Source of the DNA: Gillisia sp. UBA3175 | Lineage (GTDB): Bacteria; Bacteroidota; Bacteroidia; Flavobacteriales; Flavobacteriaceae | DNA length: 64,000 nt | Reading direction: 5' to 3' | Assembly (NCBI GenBank): GCA_002364325.1 | Contig: DEXV01000008.1 | Coordinates: forward strand, 1 to 64,000 | Part shown: in pieces, positions 55,200 through 64,000 of the stretch | How positions within the stretch are numbered: the stretch's first letter is position 1 | Layout of the letters: each line of letters begins with the position of its first letter | The notes under the pieces: model-generated | The model's database searches: none | What the model was told of the DNA's origin: nothing | What the model saw: only the letters and a program-made list of their open reading frames with translations | Position numbers and translations under genes: made by a program

Positions 55200-56594
55200 A
55201 TGTATACCTTAAAGTCCACTTATAAAAAACTTCTAGCAGATACCCTTACCCCAGTGAGTGTCTATCTTAAAATTCGGGATAAATACCCCAACAGTTTGCT
55301 TCTAGAGAGTAGTGATTATCATGCAAACGATAATAGCTTTTCGTATATATGTTGCAATCCCATTGCTTCAATAAAAATAAAAAATGGGCAGATCCAAGAA
55401 CTCTACCCAGATGGTTCTAAAAAACTCACGGAGATAACTCCAGAAATTAAGGTTGCAGAGGCAATTCAAAATTTCTCCTCCTTATTTAAAACTGAAAATT
55501 CAAATTTCAAGTTTATCAATAACGGACTGTTTGGATATACTGGTTATGATGGAGTTCAATATTTCGAAGATATCAAGATCACCAAAAAGAAAGGAGACCT
55601 TGAAATTCCTGAAGTTTATTACGCCGTTTATCAGAATATCATCGCCATCAACCATTTTAATAATTCCGCTTATATTTTCGATCATAACTTTAATTCTGAA
55701 AGTAAGCTAGAAGAAATTGAGCAACTTATAAAAGTAAAGAATTTTGCAACTTATAATTTCCGAAGAGACCTTGCTCCTATTTCCAATCTAACCGATTCAG
55801 AATTTATAGAGAATGTGAAATTAGGAAAGAAGCACTGCCAAAGAGGAGATGTTTTTCAATTAGTACTTTCCAGAAGATTTACTCAAAGTTTTAAAGGAGA
55901 CGAATTTAATGTGTATCGCGCATTAAGAAGCATTAATCCTTCTCCTTATTTATTCTACTTCGATTATGGCGATTTTAAGATCTTTGGAAGTTCTCCGGAA
56001 GCTCAATTAGTGGTTTCTAATGGAAAAGCTGAGATTCATCCTATCGCCGGTACTTTTAAACGTACTGGAAATGATGAGCAAGATGCTGCTTTGGCAAAAC
56101 AATTATCTGAAGATAATAAGGAAAATGCCGAACACGTGATGCTAGTAGATCTTGCCAGAAATGATCTAAGCCGACATAGCACAAATGTAAAAGTTGAGAA
56201 ATATAGAGAAGTGCAGTTTTTCTCACATGTTATTCATTTGGTGAGTAAAGTTACCGGTACTAAAAATAAAGAGATTGGTACCATGCAAATTGTAGCAGAC
56301 ACTTTTCCGGCGGGTACGCTTAGTGGAGCTCCAAAACATAGTGCGATGACCCTTATTGAAAAATATGAGAATGTAAATAGAAGTGCTTATGGTGGCGCCA
56401 TTGGGTTTATGGATTTCAACGGAAATTATAATCACGCTATTATCATTAGGTCTTTTGTTAGTAAAAATCATCAATTACATTATCAGGCGGGAGCAGGAAT
56501 TGTATCTGAATCTAATGAAGAAAATGAATTGCAAGAAGTGTATAACAAGTTAGGCGCATTGTCTAACGCATTAGAATTGGCAGAAGAAATATAA
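55200..56594 (+). CDS. trpE: Anthranilate synthase component I
   Basis: 464 residues. Converts chorismate to anthranilate with ammonia from TrpG. The LLESS motif (34-38) that binds inhibitory tryptophan is present, so feedback control acts besides attenuation. The chorismate-binding part carries FQLVLSRRF, IFGSSPEAQL, HPIAGTFKRTGN, DLARNDLSRHS and TFPAGTLSGAPK. It starts 24 bases past the attenuator T run. Confidence 0.97.
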   Translation: MYTLKSTYKKLLADTLTPVSVYLKIRDKYPNSLLLESSDYHANDNSFSYICCNPIASIKIKNGQIQELYPDGSKKLTEITPEIKVAEAIQNFSSLFKTENSNFKFINNGLFGYTGYDGVQYFEDIKITKKKGDLEIPEVYYAVYQNIIAINHFNNSAYIFDHNFNSESKLEEIEQLIKVKNFATYNFRRDLAPISNLTDSEFIENVKLGKKHCQRGDVFQLVLSRRFTQSFKGDEFNVYRALRSINPSPYLFYFDYGDFKIFGSSPEAQLVVSNGKAEIHPIAGTFKRTGNDEQDAALAKQLSEDNKENAEHVMLVDLARNDLSRHSTNVKVEKYREVQFFSHVIHLVSKVTGTKNKEIGTMQIVADTFPAGTLSGAPKHSAMTLIEKYENVNRSAYGGAIGFMDFNGNYNHAIIIRSFVSKNHQLHYQAGAGIVSESNEENELQEVYNKLGALSNALELAEEI

Positions 56595-56681
56595 TTAGGG
56601 CGTTTCCCTTTGGGTCGGGCTTTCGGTAGTCGCTTCCCGGTTTACACCGGTAGAGCTCCGCAAAACTTCAATCCCTAACGC
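56595..56681 (+). repeat. Flavobacterial extragenic repeat between trpE and trpG
   Basis: GC-richer than its surroundings: TTAGGGCGTTTCCC...GGGTCGGGCTTTCGG, an inner CCGG-TTTACA-CCGG hairpin, and an end AATCCCTAACGC that is complementary to the start (GCGTT.../TTAGGG). It resembles the GGGCGTT...CCCTAACGC elements scattered between flavobacterial genes, as I remember them. It lies inside an operon and can fold as one long structure. Confidence 0.65.
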
Positions 56682-56693
56682 AAAAAGAAAAAA

Positions 56694-57269
56694 ATGAAAA
56701 AAATATTAGTCATCGACAACTACGATTCCTTTGTATATAACTTAGTGCATTATCTGGAAGAACTAGATTGCCAAGTAACCGTTGTCAGAAATAATGAAGT
56801 AGATCTTGATTCCATCGAAAAATACGATAAGATCTTGCTTTCACCTGGACCAGGAATTCCAGATGAAGCTGGCTTATTAAAGGAGATCATTATACGATAT
56901 GCACCAACAAAAAGCATTCTTGGAGTTTGTTTAGGACAACAAGCCATTGGAGAAGTTTTCGGAGGAAAATTGATCAACTTAGATTCGGTTTTTCATGGGG
57001 TTTCTACCAAGATCAATGTTTCTGTAGAAAATGAAAGTTTATTTAAACATATAGATAACGAACTTATGGTAGGGCGCTATCATTCATGGGTGGTAGATCC
57101 AAATTTGCCGGGAGTCTTGGAGGCCACGTCTTTCGATGAAAACGGACAAGTTATGTCCCTCCGCCATAGAGAATTTGATGTAAAAGGAGTTCAGTTTCAC
57201 CCGGAATCGGTATTAACTCCTATGGGCAAGCAAATAATGAAGAACTGGATTGTTGAAAGCGGAAAATAG
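56694..57269 (+). CDS. trpG: Anthranilate synthase component II (glutamine amidotransferase)
   Basis: 191 residues, class I amidotransferase: LLSPGPGIPDEAG, nucleophile GVCLGQQAIGEVFGG, and the HPE pair in VQFHPESVLTPMG. Delivers ammonia to TrpE and may also serve 4-amino-4-deoxychorismate synthesis. Its end is 4 bases from the trpD ATG. Confidence 0.96.
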   Translation: MKKILVIDNYDSFVYNLVHYLEELDCQVTVVRNNEVDLDSIEKYDKILLSPGPGIPDEAGLLKEIIIRYAPTKSILGVCLGQQAIGEVFGGKLINLDSVFHGVSTKINVSVENESLFKHIDNELMVGRYHSWVVDPNLPGVLEATSFDENGQVMSLRHREFDVKGVQFHPESVLTPMGKQIMKNWIVESGK

Positions 57270-57273
57270 ACAG

Positions 57274-58269
57274 ATGAAACATATACTTAACAGATTAATA
57301 AATCACGAAACCATTTCGAAACAGGAAGCAAGCGAAGTCTTGGTGAATATTTCGAAAGGAGAATATAACGAAAGTCAGATCGCGGCTTTTTTAACCGTTT
57401 ATATGATGCGAAGTATCACTATAGATGAGTTAGAAGGATTTCGAGATGCCTTGTTAAATCTGTGTCTTTCAGTAGATCTTAGTAACTATAATGCTATAGA
57501 TCTTTGTGGAACAGGAGGTGATGGAAAAGACACTTTTAATATTTCTACGCTATCTTCCTTTGTAACTGCTGGAGCAGGAATAAAGGTTTCCAAGCATGGT
57601 AATTACGGAGTTTCCTCCATAAGTGGAAGCTCGAATGTAATGGAATATTTGGGAATCAAATTCAGCAATAAAGCAGATTTTTTAGAGCGTTGTATAGATA
57701 AGGCAGGGATTTGTGTTTTACACGCTCCCCTATTTCATCCAGCCATGAAAAATGTTGCGCCTATTAGAAAATCTCTTGCGGTAAAAACCTTTTTTAATAT
57801 GTTGGGGCCAATGGTAAATCCTGCATTTCCAAAGAATCAATTGGTAGGGGTTTTCAGTTTAGAATTGGCCAGAATGTATTGTTATCTCTATCAGAACACC
57901 GATAAGAATTTCACTATTTTACATGCTTTGGATGGTTATGATGAGATCTCTTTAACAGGAGCTACAAAAACTATTTCTAATGCTACGGAAGGAATTTTAG
58001 AACCTTCAGATTTTGGATTAGAAACTTTAACTGCTTCCGAGATATCTGGTGGGGATTCTATTGAGAGTTCAGCTAAAATATTTTTGAATATCTTGAACGG
58101 AAAGGGAACTACACCTCAAAACAGTGTGGTTTGTGCCAATGCCGGAATGGCTATTGCAACTTCTACAGGTTGTACACCACTGGAAGGTTTTACTAAAGCA
58201 AAAGAATCTTTGAATTCTGGAAAAGCATTGACAGCTTTGAAAAAATTACAAGAATTAAGCGCTGCCTAA
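57274..58269 (+). CDS. trpD: Anthranilate phosphoribosyltransferase
   Basis: 331 residues from ATG 57274 (MKHILNRLINHETI); the frame is open from 57250 inside trpG, but the later start fits the family. The PRPP-binding block is CGTGGDGKDTFNIST (about 80-94), with KHGNYGVSSISGSSNVMEYLG next. Third gene, 4 bases after trpG. Confidence 0.97.
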   Translation: MKHILNRLINHETISKQEASEVLVNISKGEYNESQIAAFLTVYMMRSITIDELEGFRDALLNLCLSVDLSNYNAIDLCGTGGDGKDTFNISTLSSFVTAGAGIKVSKHGNYGVSSISGSSNVMEYLGIKFSNKADFLERCIDKAGICVLHAPLFHPAMKNVAPIRKSLAVKTFFNMLGPMVNPAFPKNQLVGVFSLELARMYCYLYQNTDKNFTILHALDGYDEISLTGATKTISNATEGILEPSDFGLETLTASEISGGDSIESSAKIFLNILNGKGTTPQNSVVCANAGMAIATSTGCTPLEGFTKAKESLNSGKALTALKKLQELSAA

Positions 58270-58288
58270 TTAAATTGAAAATAACAAA

Positions 58289-59077
58289 ATGAATATTCTA
58301 GATAAAATTATTGCTGATAAACGAAATGAAGTTACACTTAAAAAGAACCTTATTTCTGCTGAAAATTTAGAACGTTATCCACTTTTCGGCTTTAAAACCA
58401 AGTCCTTAGCCTCTGCGTTAAGAGCTAGCAAGAGCGGGATTATTGCTGAACATAAACGTAGATCGCCTTCTAAATCTGTGATCAATCAAGATCTAAATGT
58501 TCAAGATGTAGCTATAGGCTATGAAAATGCAGGAGTTTGTGGAATGTCGGTACTTACAGATGGAAAATATTTTGGCGGCGCTTTAGACGATCTTATTTTA
58601 GCCAGAGCTGCGGTAAAAATGCCTTTGTTGAGAAAGGAATTTATTATTGATGAATATCAAATTCTCGAAGCCAAAGCTCACGGAGCCGATGTAATTTTAC
58701 TTATTGCTGCTGTATTGACCAGAGATGAAATAAAGTCCTTTTCTGAATTAGCTAAAAGTTTAGGCTTGGAAGTGCTTTTAGAAGTTCATAATCTGGAAGA
58801 ACTAGAAAAATCCATCATGCCAAGTTTGGATATGTTAGGAGTGAATAATAGGAATTTAAAGACATTTGAAGTGAGTACAGATATCAGCAAACAACTTTCA
58901 GAAAAGATTCCTAATGATTTTGTAAAGGTTTCAGAAAGCGGAATTAGCAGTGTGGAAGCTATCAAGGATCTAAAAAATTACGGATATCAAGGGTTTTTGA
59001 TCGGTGAGAACTTTATGAAAACCGATGATCCCGGAAAAAGTGCATCTGAATTTATTCAGGAATTAAACGGCAATTAA
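58289..59077 (+). CDS. trpC: Indole-3-glycerol phosphate synthase
   Basis: 262 residues, single-function TIM barrel (separate trpF follows). Key blocks: IAEHKRRSPSK, LTDGKYFGGALDDL, LRKEFIIDEYQI, LEVHNLEELE, VNNRNLKTFEV and VSESGI. Lies 19 bases after trpD. Confidence 0.97.
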   Translation: MNILDKIIADKRNEVTLKKNLISAENLERYPLFGFKTKSLASALRASKSGIIAEHKRRSPSKSVINQDLNVQDVAIGYENAGVCGMSVLTDGKYFGGALDDLILARAAVKMPLLRKEFIIDEYQILEAKAHGADVILLIAAVLTRDEIKSFSELAKSLGLEVLLEVHNLEELEKSIMPSLDMLGVNNRNLKTFEVSTDISKQLSEKIPNDFVKVSESGISSVEAIKDLKNYGYQGFLIGENFMKTDDPGKSASEFIQELNGN

Positions 59078-59078
59078 A

Positions 59079-59747
59079 ATGAAGGCCCTAAAACTGAAAA
59101 TATGCGGCATGAAGCAACCACAAAATATTCTGGATGTTGCTGCTTTAAATCCAGATTATCTTGGATTCATCTTTTATGAAAGGTCTCCTAGAAATTTTTC
59201 GGGAGAGATCCCTGATATAGATCCAAGAATCAAAAAAACAGGGGTTTTTGTAGATGAAGAGATCGATTTTGTTTTAGAGAAAGTTGAAAAATACAAGTTC
59301 AGAGCAATTCAACTTCACGGAGAGGAATCGGCTGAATACTGCATAAAATTAAGATCAGAGTTGGGTAAGAAGAATCCAGTAGAATTAATAAAAGTGTTTT
59401 CCGTGAAAGAGAGCTTCAATTTTGAGGGGCTTAAGGCTTACGAAGGCATTGTAGATTTCTTTCTTTTTGATACTAAGGGAAAAAATAAAGGTGGAAATGG
59501 AATAACTTTTAATTGGGAACTTTTAAAGGAGTATCCTTCCTCGACTCCATTTTTTCTTAGCGGAGGAATTGGGCAGGATGAACTGAACAGGATCGAGGAG
59601 CTTTATACTTATTTGGAAAAGAGCGACAGATCACATTTGCTCTATGGAGTAGATGTAAATAGCAAGTTTGAAATGGAAGCAGGATTAAAAGATGCGAAAG
59701 CATTAAAAAAATTTAAAGATAATTTGGGTTTAAAAACTCAAGCATAA
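59079..59747 (+). CDS. trpF: Phosphoribosylanthranilate isomerase
   Basis: 222 residues. Catalytic cysteine in [11 protein letters not shown] (7-17), [31 protein letters not shown] and the closing LSGGIG and GVDVNSKFE phosphate-binding loops. One base after trpC. Confidence 0.96.
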   Translation: MKALKLKICGMKQPQNILDVAALNPDYLGFIFYERSPRNFSGEIPDIDPRIKKTGVFVDEEIDFVLEKVEKYKFRAIQLHGEESAEYCIKLRSELGKKNPVELIKVFSVKESFNFEGLKAYEGIVDFFLFDTKGKNKGGNGITFNWELLKEYPSSTPFFLSGGIGQDELNRIEELYTYLEKSDRSHLLYGVDVNSKFEMEAGLKDAKALKKFKDNLGLKTQA

Positions 59748-59757
59748 CATATACATT

Positions 59758-60939
59758 ATGACCTATCAAGCAGATGAAAAAGGCTATTACGGTGAATTTG
59801 GCGGAGCTTATATTCCGGAAATGCTATACCCCAATGTGGAAGATTTAAGGCAACAATACGTACAGATCATGCAAGAAGAATCTTTTCAGAAAGAATTTAA
59901 AGATCTTCTGAAAGATTATGTTGGACGACCAACTCCGTTATATTTTGCGTCCAGATTGAGTGAGAAATACAATACCAAGATCTATTTAAAACGTGAAGAT
60001 CTATGTCATACTGGTGCTCACAAAATCAATAATACCATAGGGCAGATACTAATGGCGAAACGTTTGGGCAAAACCAGGATAATCGCAGAAACTGGCGCAG
60101 GTCAACACGGCGTGGCAACAGCCACGGTTTGTGCTTTAATGGGAATTGAATGCATTGTGTATATGGGAGAAATAGATATAGATCGGCAGGCTCCAAATGT
60201 TGCCCGTATGAAAATGTTGGGAGCCACAGTTATTCCAGCCAAATCTGGAAGTAGAACCTTAAAGGACGCAACTAATGAAGCTATTCGAGATTGGATAAAC
60301 AATCCTGTAGATACACATTACATAATTGGATCTGTAGTAGGACCTCATCCTTATCCAGATATGGTAGCCCGTTTTCAAAGTGTGATCTCCGAGGAAATCA
60401 AGTCTCAACTTCTGGAAAAAGAAGGAAGAGAAGCACCAGATTATGTGGTGGCTTGTGTTGGTGGAGGAAGTAATGCTGCTGGAATTTACTATCATTATTT
60501 AGACGATCTAAAAGTGGGTATCATTGCGGTAGAAGCTGCTGGGAAGGGAGTTCTTTCTGGTGAAAGTGCAGCAACTTCTGCCTTAGGAAAGGAAGGAATT
60601 ATCCACGGTAGCAAAACCCTTTTAATGCAAAGTCCAGACGGACAGATCACCGAGCCTTATTCAATTTCTGCAGGTTTAGATTATCCTGGGATCGGGCCGA
60701 TGCATGCAAATTTATTTAGAACTGGCAGAGCTGAGTTTATATCAATTACCGATGAAGATGCAATGAAAGCCGGACAAGAATTAGCCAAATTAGAAGGTAT
60801 AATTCCCGCTATTGAAACTTCACATGCTTTAGCCATTTTTGAAGACCACAAATTCAAGAAAGATGATGTTATAGTTGTAAACCTTTCTGGACGTGGCGAT
60901 AAAGATCTTAGCACTTATATAGAATATTTTAATTTATAG
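59758..60939 (+). CDS. trpB: Tryptophan synthase beta chain
   Basis: 393 residues, PLP enzyme joining indole and serine. The PLP lysine is in [13 protein letters not shown], the phosphate loop is GGGSNAAG and [12 protein letters not shown] opens the protein. TrpB1 type, as expected next to trpA. 10 bases after trpF. Confidence 0.98.
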   Translation: MTYQADEKGYYGEFGGAYIPEMLYPNVEDLRQQYVQIMQEESFQKEFKDLLKDYVGRPTPLYFASRLSEKYNTKIYLKREDLCHTGAHKINNTIGQILMAKRLGKTRIIAETGAGQHGVATATVCALMGIECIVYMGEIDIDRQAPNVARMKMLGATVIPAKSGSRTLKDATNEAIRDWINNPVDTHYIIGSVVGPHPYPDMVARFQSVISEEIKSQLLEKEGREAPDYVVACVGGGSNAAGIYYHYLDDLKVGIIAVEAAGKGVLSGESAATSALGKEGIIHGSKTLLMQSPDGQITEPYSISAGLDYPGIGPMHANLFRTGRAEFISITDEDAMKAGQELAKLEGIIPAIETSHALAIFEDHKFKKDDVIVVNLSGRGDKDLSTYIEYFNL

Positions 60940-60948
60940 AATCTTAAA

Positions 60949-61710
60949 ATGAATAGAATTCAATCGAAATTACAAGAAGACAAAAAGCTTCTTTCCATAT
61001 ATTTTACAGCAGGTTATCCCCAAATTAATGATACCGTATCTATTATTGAAGACCTAGAAAATAATGGAGTTGATATGATAGAGATCGGCTTACCTTTTAG
61101 TGATCCTCTAGCCGATGGCCCAACAATTCAGGAGAGCAGCACTAAAGCTTTAAAGAATGGAATGACCACTGAGAAGTTGTTTAATCAATTAAAAGATATC
61201 AGAAAAACCGTAAAGATCCCATTAATCATTATGGGATATTTTAATCCGATGCTTCAATATGGAGTAGAAGAATTCTGTAAAAAATGTGAAGATATCGGGA
61301 TCGATGGTTTAATAATTCCAGATCTTCCGGTAGATGTGTATTCAGAAAAATATCAAGCTGTTTTCGAAAAACATAACCTCATCAATGTATTCCTAATTAC
61401 TTCGCAAACTTCAGAAGAACGAATTGGATTTATAGATTCTGTTTCCAAAGGATTTATTTATATGGTAAGCAGCGCAAGTGTTACAGGAGCGACTTCAGGA
61501 TTTGGAACTGAAACAAAGGAATATTTCAAAAGAATTTCAGGAATGAATTTGAAGAATCCCCAGATCGTAGGATTTGGAATTAGCGATAAGCAAAGTTTTA
61601 AGGAAGCCACAGAGTATTCCAATGGAGCTATTATTGGAAGTGCTTTTATTAAGCAGCTTACTAAAAATGGAGTAGAATCGGTTTCAGAATTTGTTAAAAC
61701 TATTAGATAG
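60949..61710 (+). CDS. trpA: Tryptophan synthase alpha chain
   Basis: 253 residues, TIM barrel cleaving indole-3-glycerol phosphate. Catalytic glutamate in IEIGLPFSDPLADGP and aspartate in GLIIPDLPVD; loop SSASVTGA. Last biosynthetic gene of the operon, 9 bases after trpB. No obvious terminator follows. Confidence 0.97.
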   Translation: MNRIQSKLQEDKKLLSIYFTAGYPQINDTVSIIEDLENNGVDMIEIGLPFSDPLADGPTIQESSTKALKNGMTTEKLFNQLKDIRKTVKIPLIIMGYFNPMLQYGVEEFCKKCEDIGIDGLIIPDLPVDVYSEKYQAVFEKHNLINVFLITSQTSEERIGFIDSVSKGFIYMVSSASVTGATSGFGTETKEYFKRISGMNLKNPQIVGFGISDKQSFKEATEYSNGAIIGSAFIKQLTKNGVESVSEFVKTIR

Positions 61711-61792
61711 CTTTAACCATACTGTAACACAGCATTAATACTTTTTGTGATTGTTTAGCTTTATCTTTAAGTGAATTTAAAAACCAAATATC

Positions 61793-61921
61793 ATGGAAAA
61801 GAAATTTGAAAGAAAAACCGAACAAACAAATCCTACCAATCTTACTGGTGATAGAAACCAAAAGACCAATAAGGTAGATATCGATCAAAAGACAATAAAG
61901 AAACAGCAAAATAAAAAATAA
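61793..61921 (+). CDS. Small charged ORF (42 residues) upstream of THX
   Basis: MEKKFERKTEQTNPTNLTGD...KTIKKQQNKK: very hydrophilic, lysine- and glutamine-rich, probably disordered. It ends 2 bases before the THX gene and begins 82 bases after trpA. No family recognised. Spacing argues for coupled translation with THX, but a chance frame cannot be excluded. Confidence 0.55.
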   Translation: MEKKFERKTEQTNPTNLTGDRNQKTNKVDIDQKTIKKQQNKK

Positions 61922-61923
61922 GA

Positions 61924-62058
61924 ATGGGTAGAGGAGATAAGAAAACGAAACGTGGAAAAATAGCTCTCGGAACAAGAGGAAGATTGAGACCGAAAAGAGG
62001 AAAGTTTAAAACTAAACCTTCAACGCTTGCAGATCACGATAAGAAAGAGCTACAGTAA
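61924..62058 (+). CDS. 30S ribosomal protein THX (bTHX)
   Basis: 44 residues, missing from a normal gene call because of its size. MGRGDKKTKRGKIALGTRG is the THX signature; this small basic peptide sits in the head of the 30S subunit and stabilises it. The tail (KPSTLADHDKKELQ) is longer than in Thermus. Two bases after the 42-residue ORF. Confidence 0.88.
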   Translation: MGRGDKKTKRGKIALGTRGRLRPKRGKFKTKPSTLADHDKKELQ

Positions 62059-62072
62059 ACGTTGAATCTTAT

Positions 62073-62732
62073 TTAAAAATACCCTTTATATTGAAGGATC
62101 CTGAAATCGATTGTATTGAATTCAGGATCTTTTGCTTTTTGCATCTTATATAAATCCATACTTCCAATTGCTCTGTTAGCGGAACCTGAAGGTGCAGTGA
62201 GTGAAACTGTATTTATTGATCTTCCATCTAGTAAAAATTGATGAACTCTAGGAACTTCATTGGAAACAACCTTGAGCTTGATCCCTTCCCCCAATTTTCG
62301 TAAATGTCTTCTAAAAAAATACTCTGGACCATTTTTAGAATTTCCTCCAGTGAAAAGCAAGGTTTCAATACCAGGATTTTTTCTAAGAATTTCTATGAAA
62401 TTTCTTAACTCCACTTCCTGCATTCCTGTATCTGAAGCATCAATCTTAATTCTTCTGCTACTTTCCACAATATCACAAATCCCAATTCCTCTTTTTTCTA
62501 AAAAATCTTTTCGCTGATTCACGGCAGCTTCGGAATTCTCATACTTTAAATTGAGATCGAACAATCTGTCCAAGATTGGCCATAAAAAACCATCTCTACT
62601 TCCGTAGCAAAAATTTACATCGTCTGGTTTTAAATTACCCGTAGTAAATCTAGGTGGTGGCAGTGTACCAACTATTAGCTTGGTGGCATTCCTCGGAATA
62701 AAAGGTTTATAAGGATGCATATGATGAAACAT
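62073..62732 (-). CDS. Uracil-DNA glycosylase-superfamily protein
   Basis: 219 residues (215 from ATG 62720, MHPYKPF). The start ATKLIVGTLPPPRF corresponds to the catalytic GTLPP-type motif of the UDG fold, FCYGSRDGFLWPIL carries an aromatic base-stacking residue, and SLTAPSGSANRAIG is the second conserved loop. Which damaged base is removed is unknown; a relative of the deoxyinosine- or hypoxanthine-type glycosylases is possible. 13 bases after the pyruvate carboxylase stop, so probably cotranscribed. Confidence 0.8.
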   Translation of the reverse strand: MFHHMHPYKPFIPRNATKLIVGTLPPPRFTTGNLKPDDVNFCYGSRDGFLWPILDRLFDLNLKYENSEAAVNQRKDFLEKRGIGICDIVESSRRIKIDASDTGMQEVELRNFIEILRKNPGIETLLFTGGNSKNGPEYFFRRHLRKLGEGIKLKVVSNEVPRVHQFLLDGRSINTVSLTAPSGSANRAIGSMDLYKMQKAKDPEFNTIDFRILQYKGYF

Positions 62733-62745
62733 TCTTTTAATAAAA

Positions 62746-64000
62746 TTACTTCATTATCACCACCAGATCATCTGAAAAGACCATTCTTCCTTCTGGCAGA
62801 ATCACTTTATCTACCTCCCCGTCTGAATTTGCAGTAATGGTAGTTTCCATTTTCATAGCTTCAATAATAAATAAAGGTTCATTTTTTTTCACTTTCTGTC
62901 CAGCCTTAACTAGAATAGATGCTAGGGAACCTTGAAGTGGCGCTCCTATTTCATGATCATTTGACTTATCTTTTTTCTGATGAACAACTTTCTCTACTTT
63001 AATAGATTTGTCCTTAATTTGTACTGCCCTGGTTTGTCCATTTACTTTAAAGAATACTTGAACCATTCCATCGCTATCTGCTTCACCAATGGATAAGAGC
63101 TGAATTAAGAGTGTTTTTCCTTTATCCATCTCCACAATGATCTCCTCGTAAATTTCCATTCCGTAAAAGAAATTCTTAGTAGGAATTGCTATCACATTAC
63201 CATGGTCCTCATGATGGTTATAGGCATCCGTAAACACCTTTGGATATAATTTATAGGACAAGAAATCTGTAATATTAAGCTCTCTTCCCATTCCATCTTT
63301 AAAGGTTTCTTTGAATTCTGCCAGTTCCTTATCAAAATCTATTGGCTCTAAATGAGCATTAGGCCTTTCTGTAAATGGTTCTTCATCTTTCAGTACCAGT
63401 TTCTGGATCTTCTCTGGAAATCCTCCTACTGGCTGCCCTAAGCTTCCTTTAAAGAAGCTTTTTACAGACTCCGGAAAAGAAATGTTCTCTCCATTTTCTA
63501 AAACATCATTTATAGATAAATTATTACTTACAAGATACTGCGCCATATCTCCAACAACTTTGGAACTTGGAGTTACCTTCACTATGTCTCCAAAAAGATC
63601 ATTTACCTCTGCATACATTTTAGTGATCTCATGAAACCTGTTGCTAAGTCCAAGAGATTCTGCTTGTGGCTTTAAATTGGAATATTGTCCCCCTGGAATT
63701 TCATTTTTGTAAACATCGGCGGTTCCAGCCTTCAATCCACTTTCAAAAGGGTAATAATAACTACGAACTGCTTCCCAATAATGGGAATATTCATTCAGTT
63801 TATCCATATCAAAATCGTTTGCACGAGTTTCAAACTTCATCATTTCTACAATAGAATTAAAGTTTGGCTGCGATGTTAACCCTGACAATCCCCCAAGAGC
63901 TACATCTACCACATCTACTCCAGCTTCAATAGCTTTTAAATAAGTTGCAGCCTGTATGGAAGAAGTATCATGAGTATGTAAATGAATTGGAATATTGATC
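62746..64000 (-). CDS. pyc: Pyruvate carboxylase, C-terminal part (cut by window edge)
   Basis: At least 417 residues; the frame is open to the edge and begins PIHLHTHDTSSIQAATYL, part of the carboxyltransferase barrel. The conserved carboxylase domain (PGGQYSNLKPQAESLG...) follows, and the biotinyl domain at the end has the biotin lysine in EAMKMET. Carboxylates pyruvate to oxaloacetate for the TCA cycle. The biotin carboxylase half lies beyond 64000. Confidence 0.95.
   Translation of the reverse strand, partial: INIPIHLHTHDTSSIQAATYLKAIEAGVDVVDVALGGLSGLTSQPNFNSIVEMMKFETRANDFDMDKLNEYSHYWEAVRSYYYPFESGLKAGTADVYKNEIPGGQYSNLKPQAESLGLSNRFHEITKMYAEVNDLFGDIVKVTPSSKVVGDMAQYLVSNNLSINDVLENGENISFPESVKSFFKGSLGQPVGGFPEKIQKLVLKDEEPFTERPNAHLEPIDFDKELAEFKETFKDGMGRELNITDFLSYKLYPKVFTDAYNHHEDHGNVIAIPTKNFFYGMEIYEEIIVEMDKGKTLLIQLLSIGEADSDGMVQVFFKVNGQTRAVQIKDKSIKVEKVVHQKKDKSNDHEIGAPLQGSLASILVKAGQKVKKNEPLFIIEAMKMETTITANSDGEVDKVILPEGRMVFSDDLVVIMK

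Noticed and set aside
61703..61975. Minus-strand 90-codon hydrophobic frame after trpA
   Set aside because: It lies antisense to the 42-codon ORF and THX; the hydrophobic look comes from reading lysine-rich codons backwards.

Overview
The window is chromosomal DNA of a Flavobacteriaceae-type bacterium (Bacteroidota), probably a marine yellow-pigmented relative of Gramella/Salegentibacter/Zunongwangia; the genus is only a guess. The evidence is the low G+C, the Bacteroidota promoter pattern TTTG-N19-22-TAnnTTTG, the weak Shine-Dalgarno signals, SusC/FhuA-type TonB-dependent receptors, a split transketolase, a zeaxanthin-type carotenoid operon and flavobacterial versions of housekeeping proteins. 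There is no sign of a phage, integrase, transposase or CRISPR array. Almost everything is core genome.

Layout. At 1-280 two tandem stable-RNA-type promoters point off the left edge, most likely to an rRNA operon. At 607-4133 lie a doubtful small ORF, a diverged intergenic repeat and the thrS-infC-rpmI-rplT translation operon, in which infC appears to start at an AUA codon. At 4637-13021 is a minus-strand block: an AI-2E-type permease, a secreted protein of unknown function, dnaB, accA, a DMT permease, an LptF/G permease and tgt. At 13135-18883 come the split transketolase, an outer-membrane barrel, an FKBP lipoprotein, an S4/methyltransferase/phosphoribosyltransferase trio and aroK. Two identical tRNA-Lys genes and a tRNA-Leu follow (19005-19365), then a secreted M28 peptidase.

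At 21297-26139 a MerR regulator with a recognisable cobalamin-binding module (CarH/LitR-like) is translationally coupled to crtI-crtB-crtZ, with crtY following. At 26131-33364 are a TlpA thioredoxin, an 866-bp gene-free gap with an orphan terminator, aconitase, a MoxR ATPase and two periplasmic foldase genes. At 33567-45512 are small stress/envelope genes, guaB, a four-gene DUF4856-imelysin-HTTM-TonB receptor operon (probably metal or haem related), HMG-CoA lyase, a LysE exporter and pyrD. At 45662-54977 are a second TonB receptor, pepT, a barrel protein, a subtilase lipoprotein, two rhodaneses and a MarR-nitroreductase-YceI operon with a clear palindromic operator.

At 55024-61710 lies a complete trpEGDCFBA operon. 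It is preceded by a leader peptide with three consecutive Trp codons, a terminator and a matching antiterminator, i.e. ribosome-mediated attenuation. An extragenic repeat sits between trpE and trpG. The right end has a 42-codon ORF, ribosomal protein THX, a uracil-DNA-glycosylase-like protein and the 3' part of pyruvate carboxylase, which is cut by the window edge.

The most noteworthy items are the candidate light/B12-responsive regulator on the crt operon, the trp attenuator with its nearly leaderless leader ORF, the AUA start of infC, the SSB-like C-terminal tail of DnaB, a tRNA-guanine transglycosylase lacking the zinc cysteines, and the imelysin-HTTM-receptor operon. No wholly novel system was found that the sequence alone can prove.
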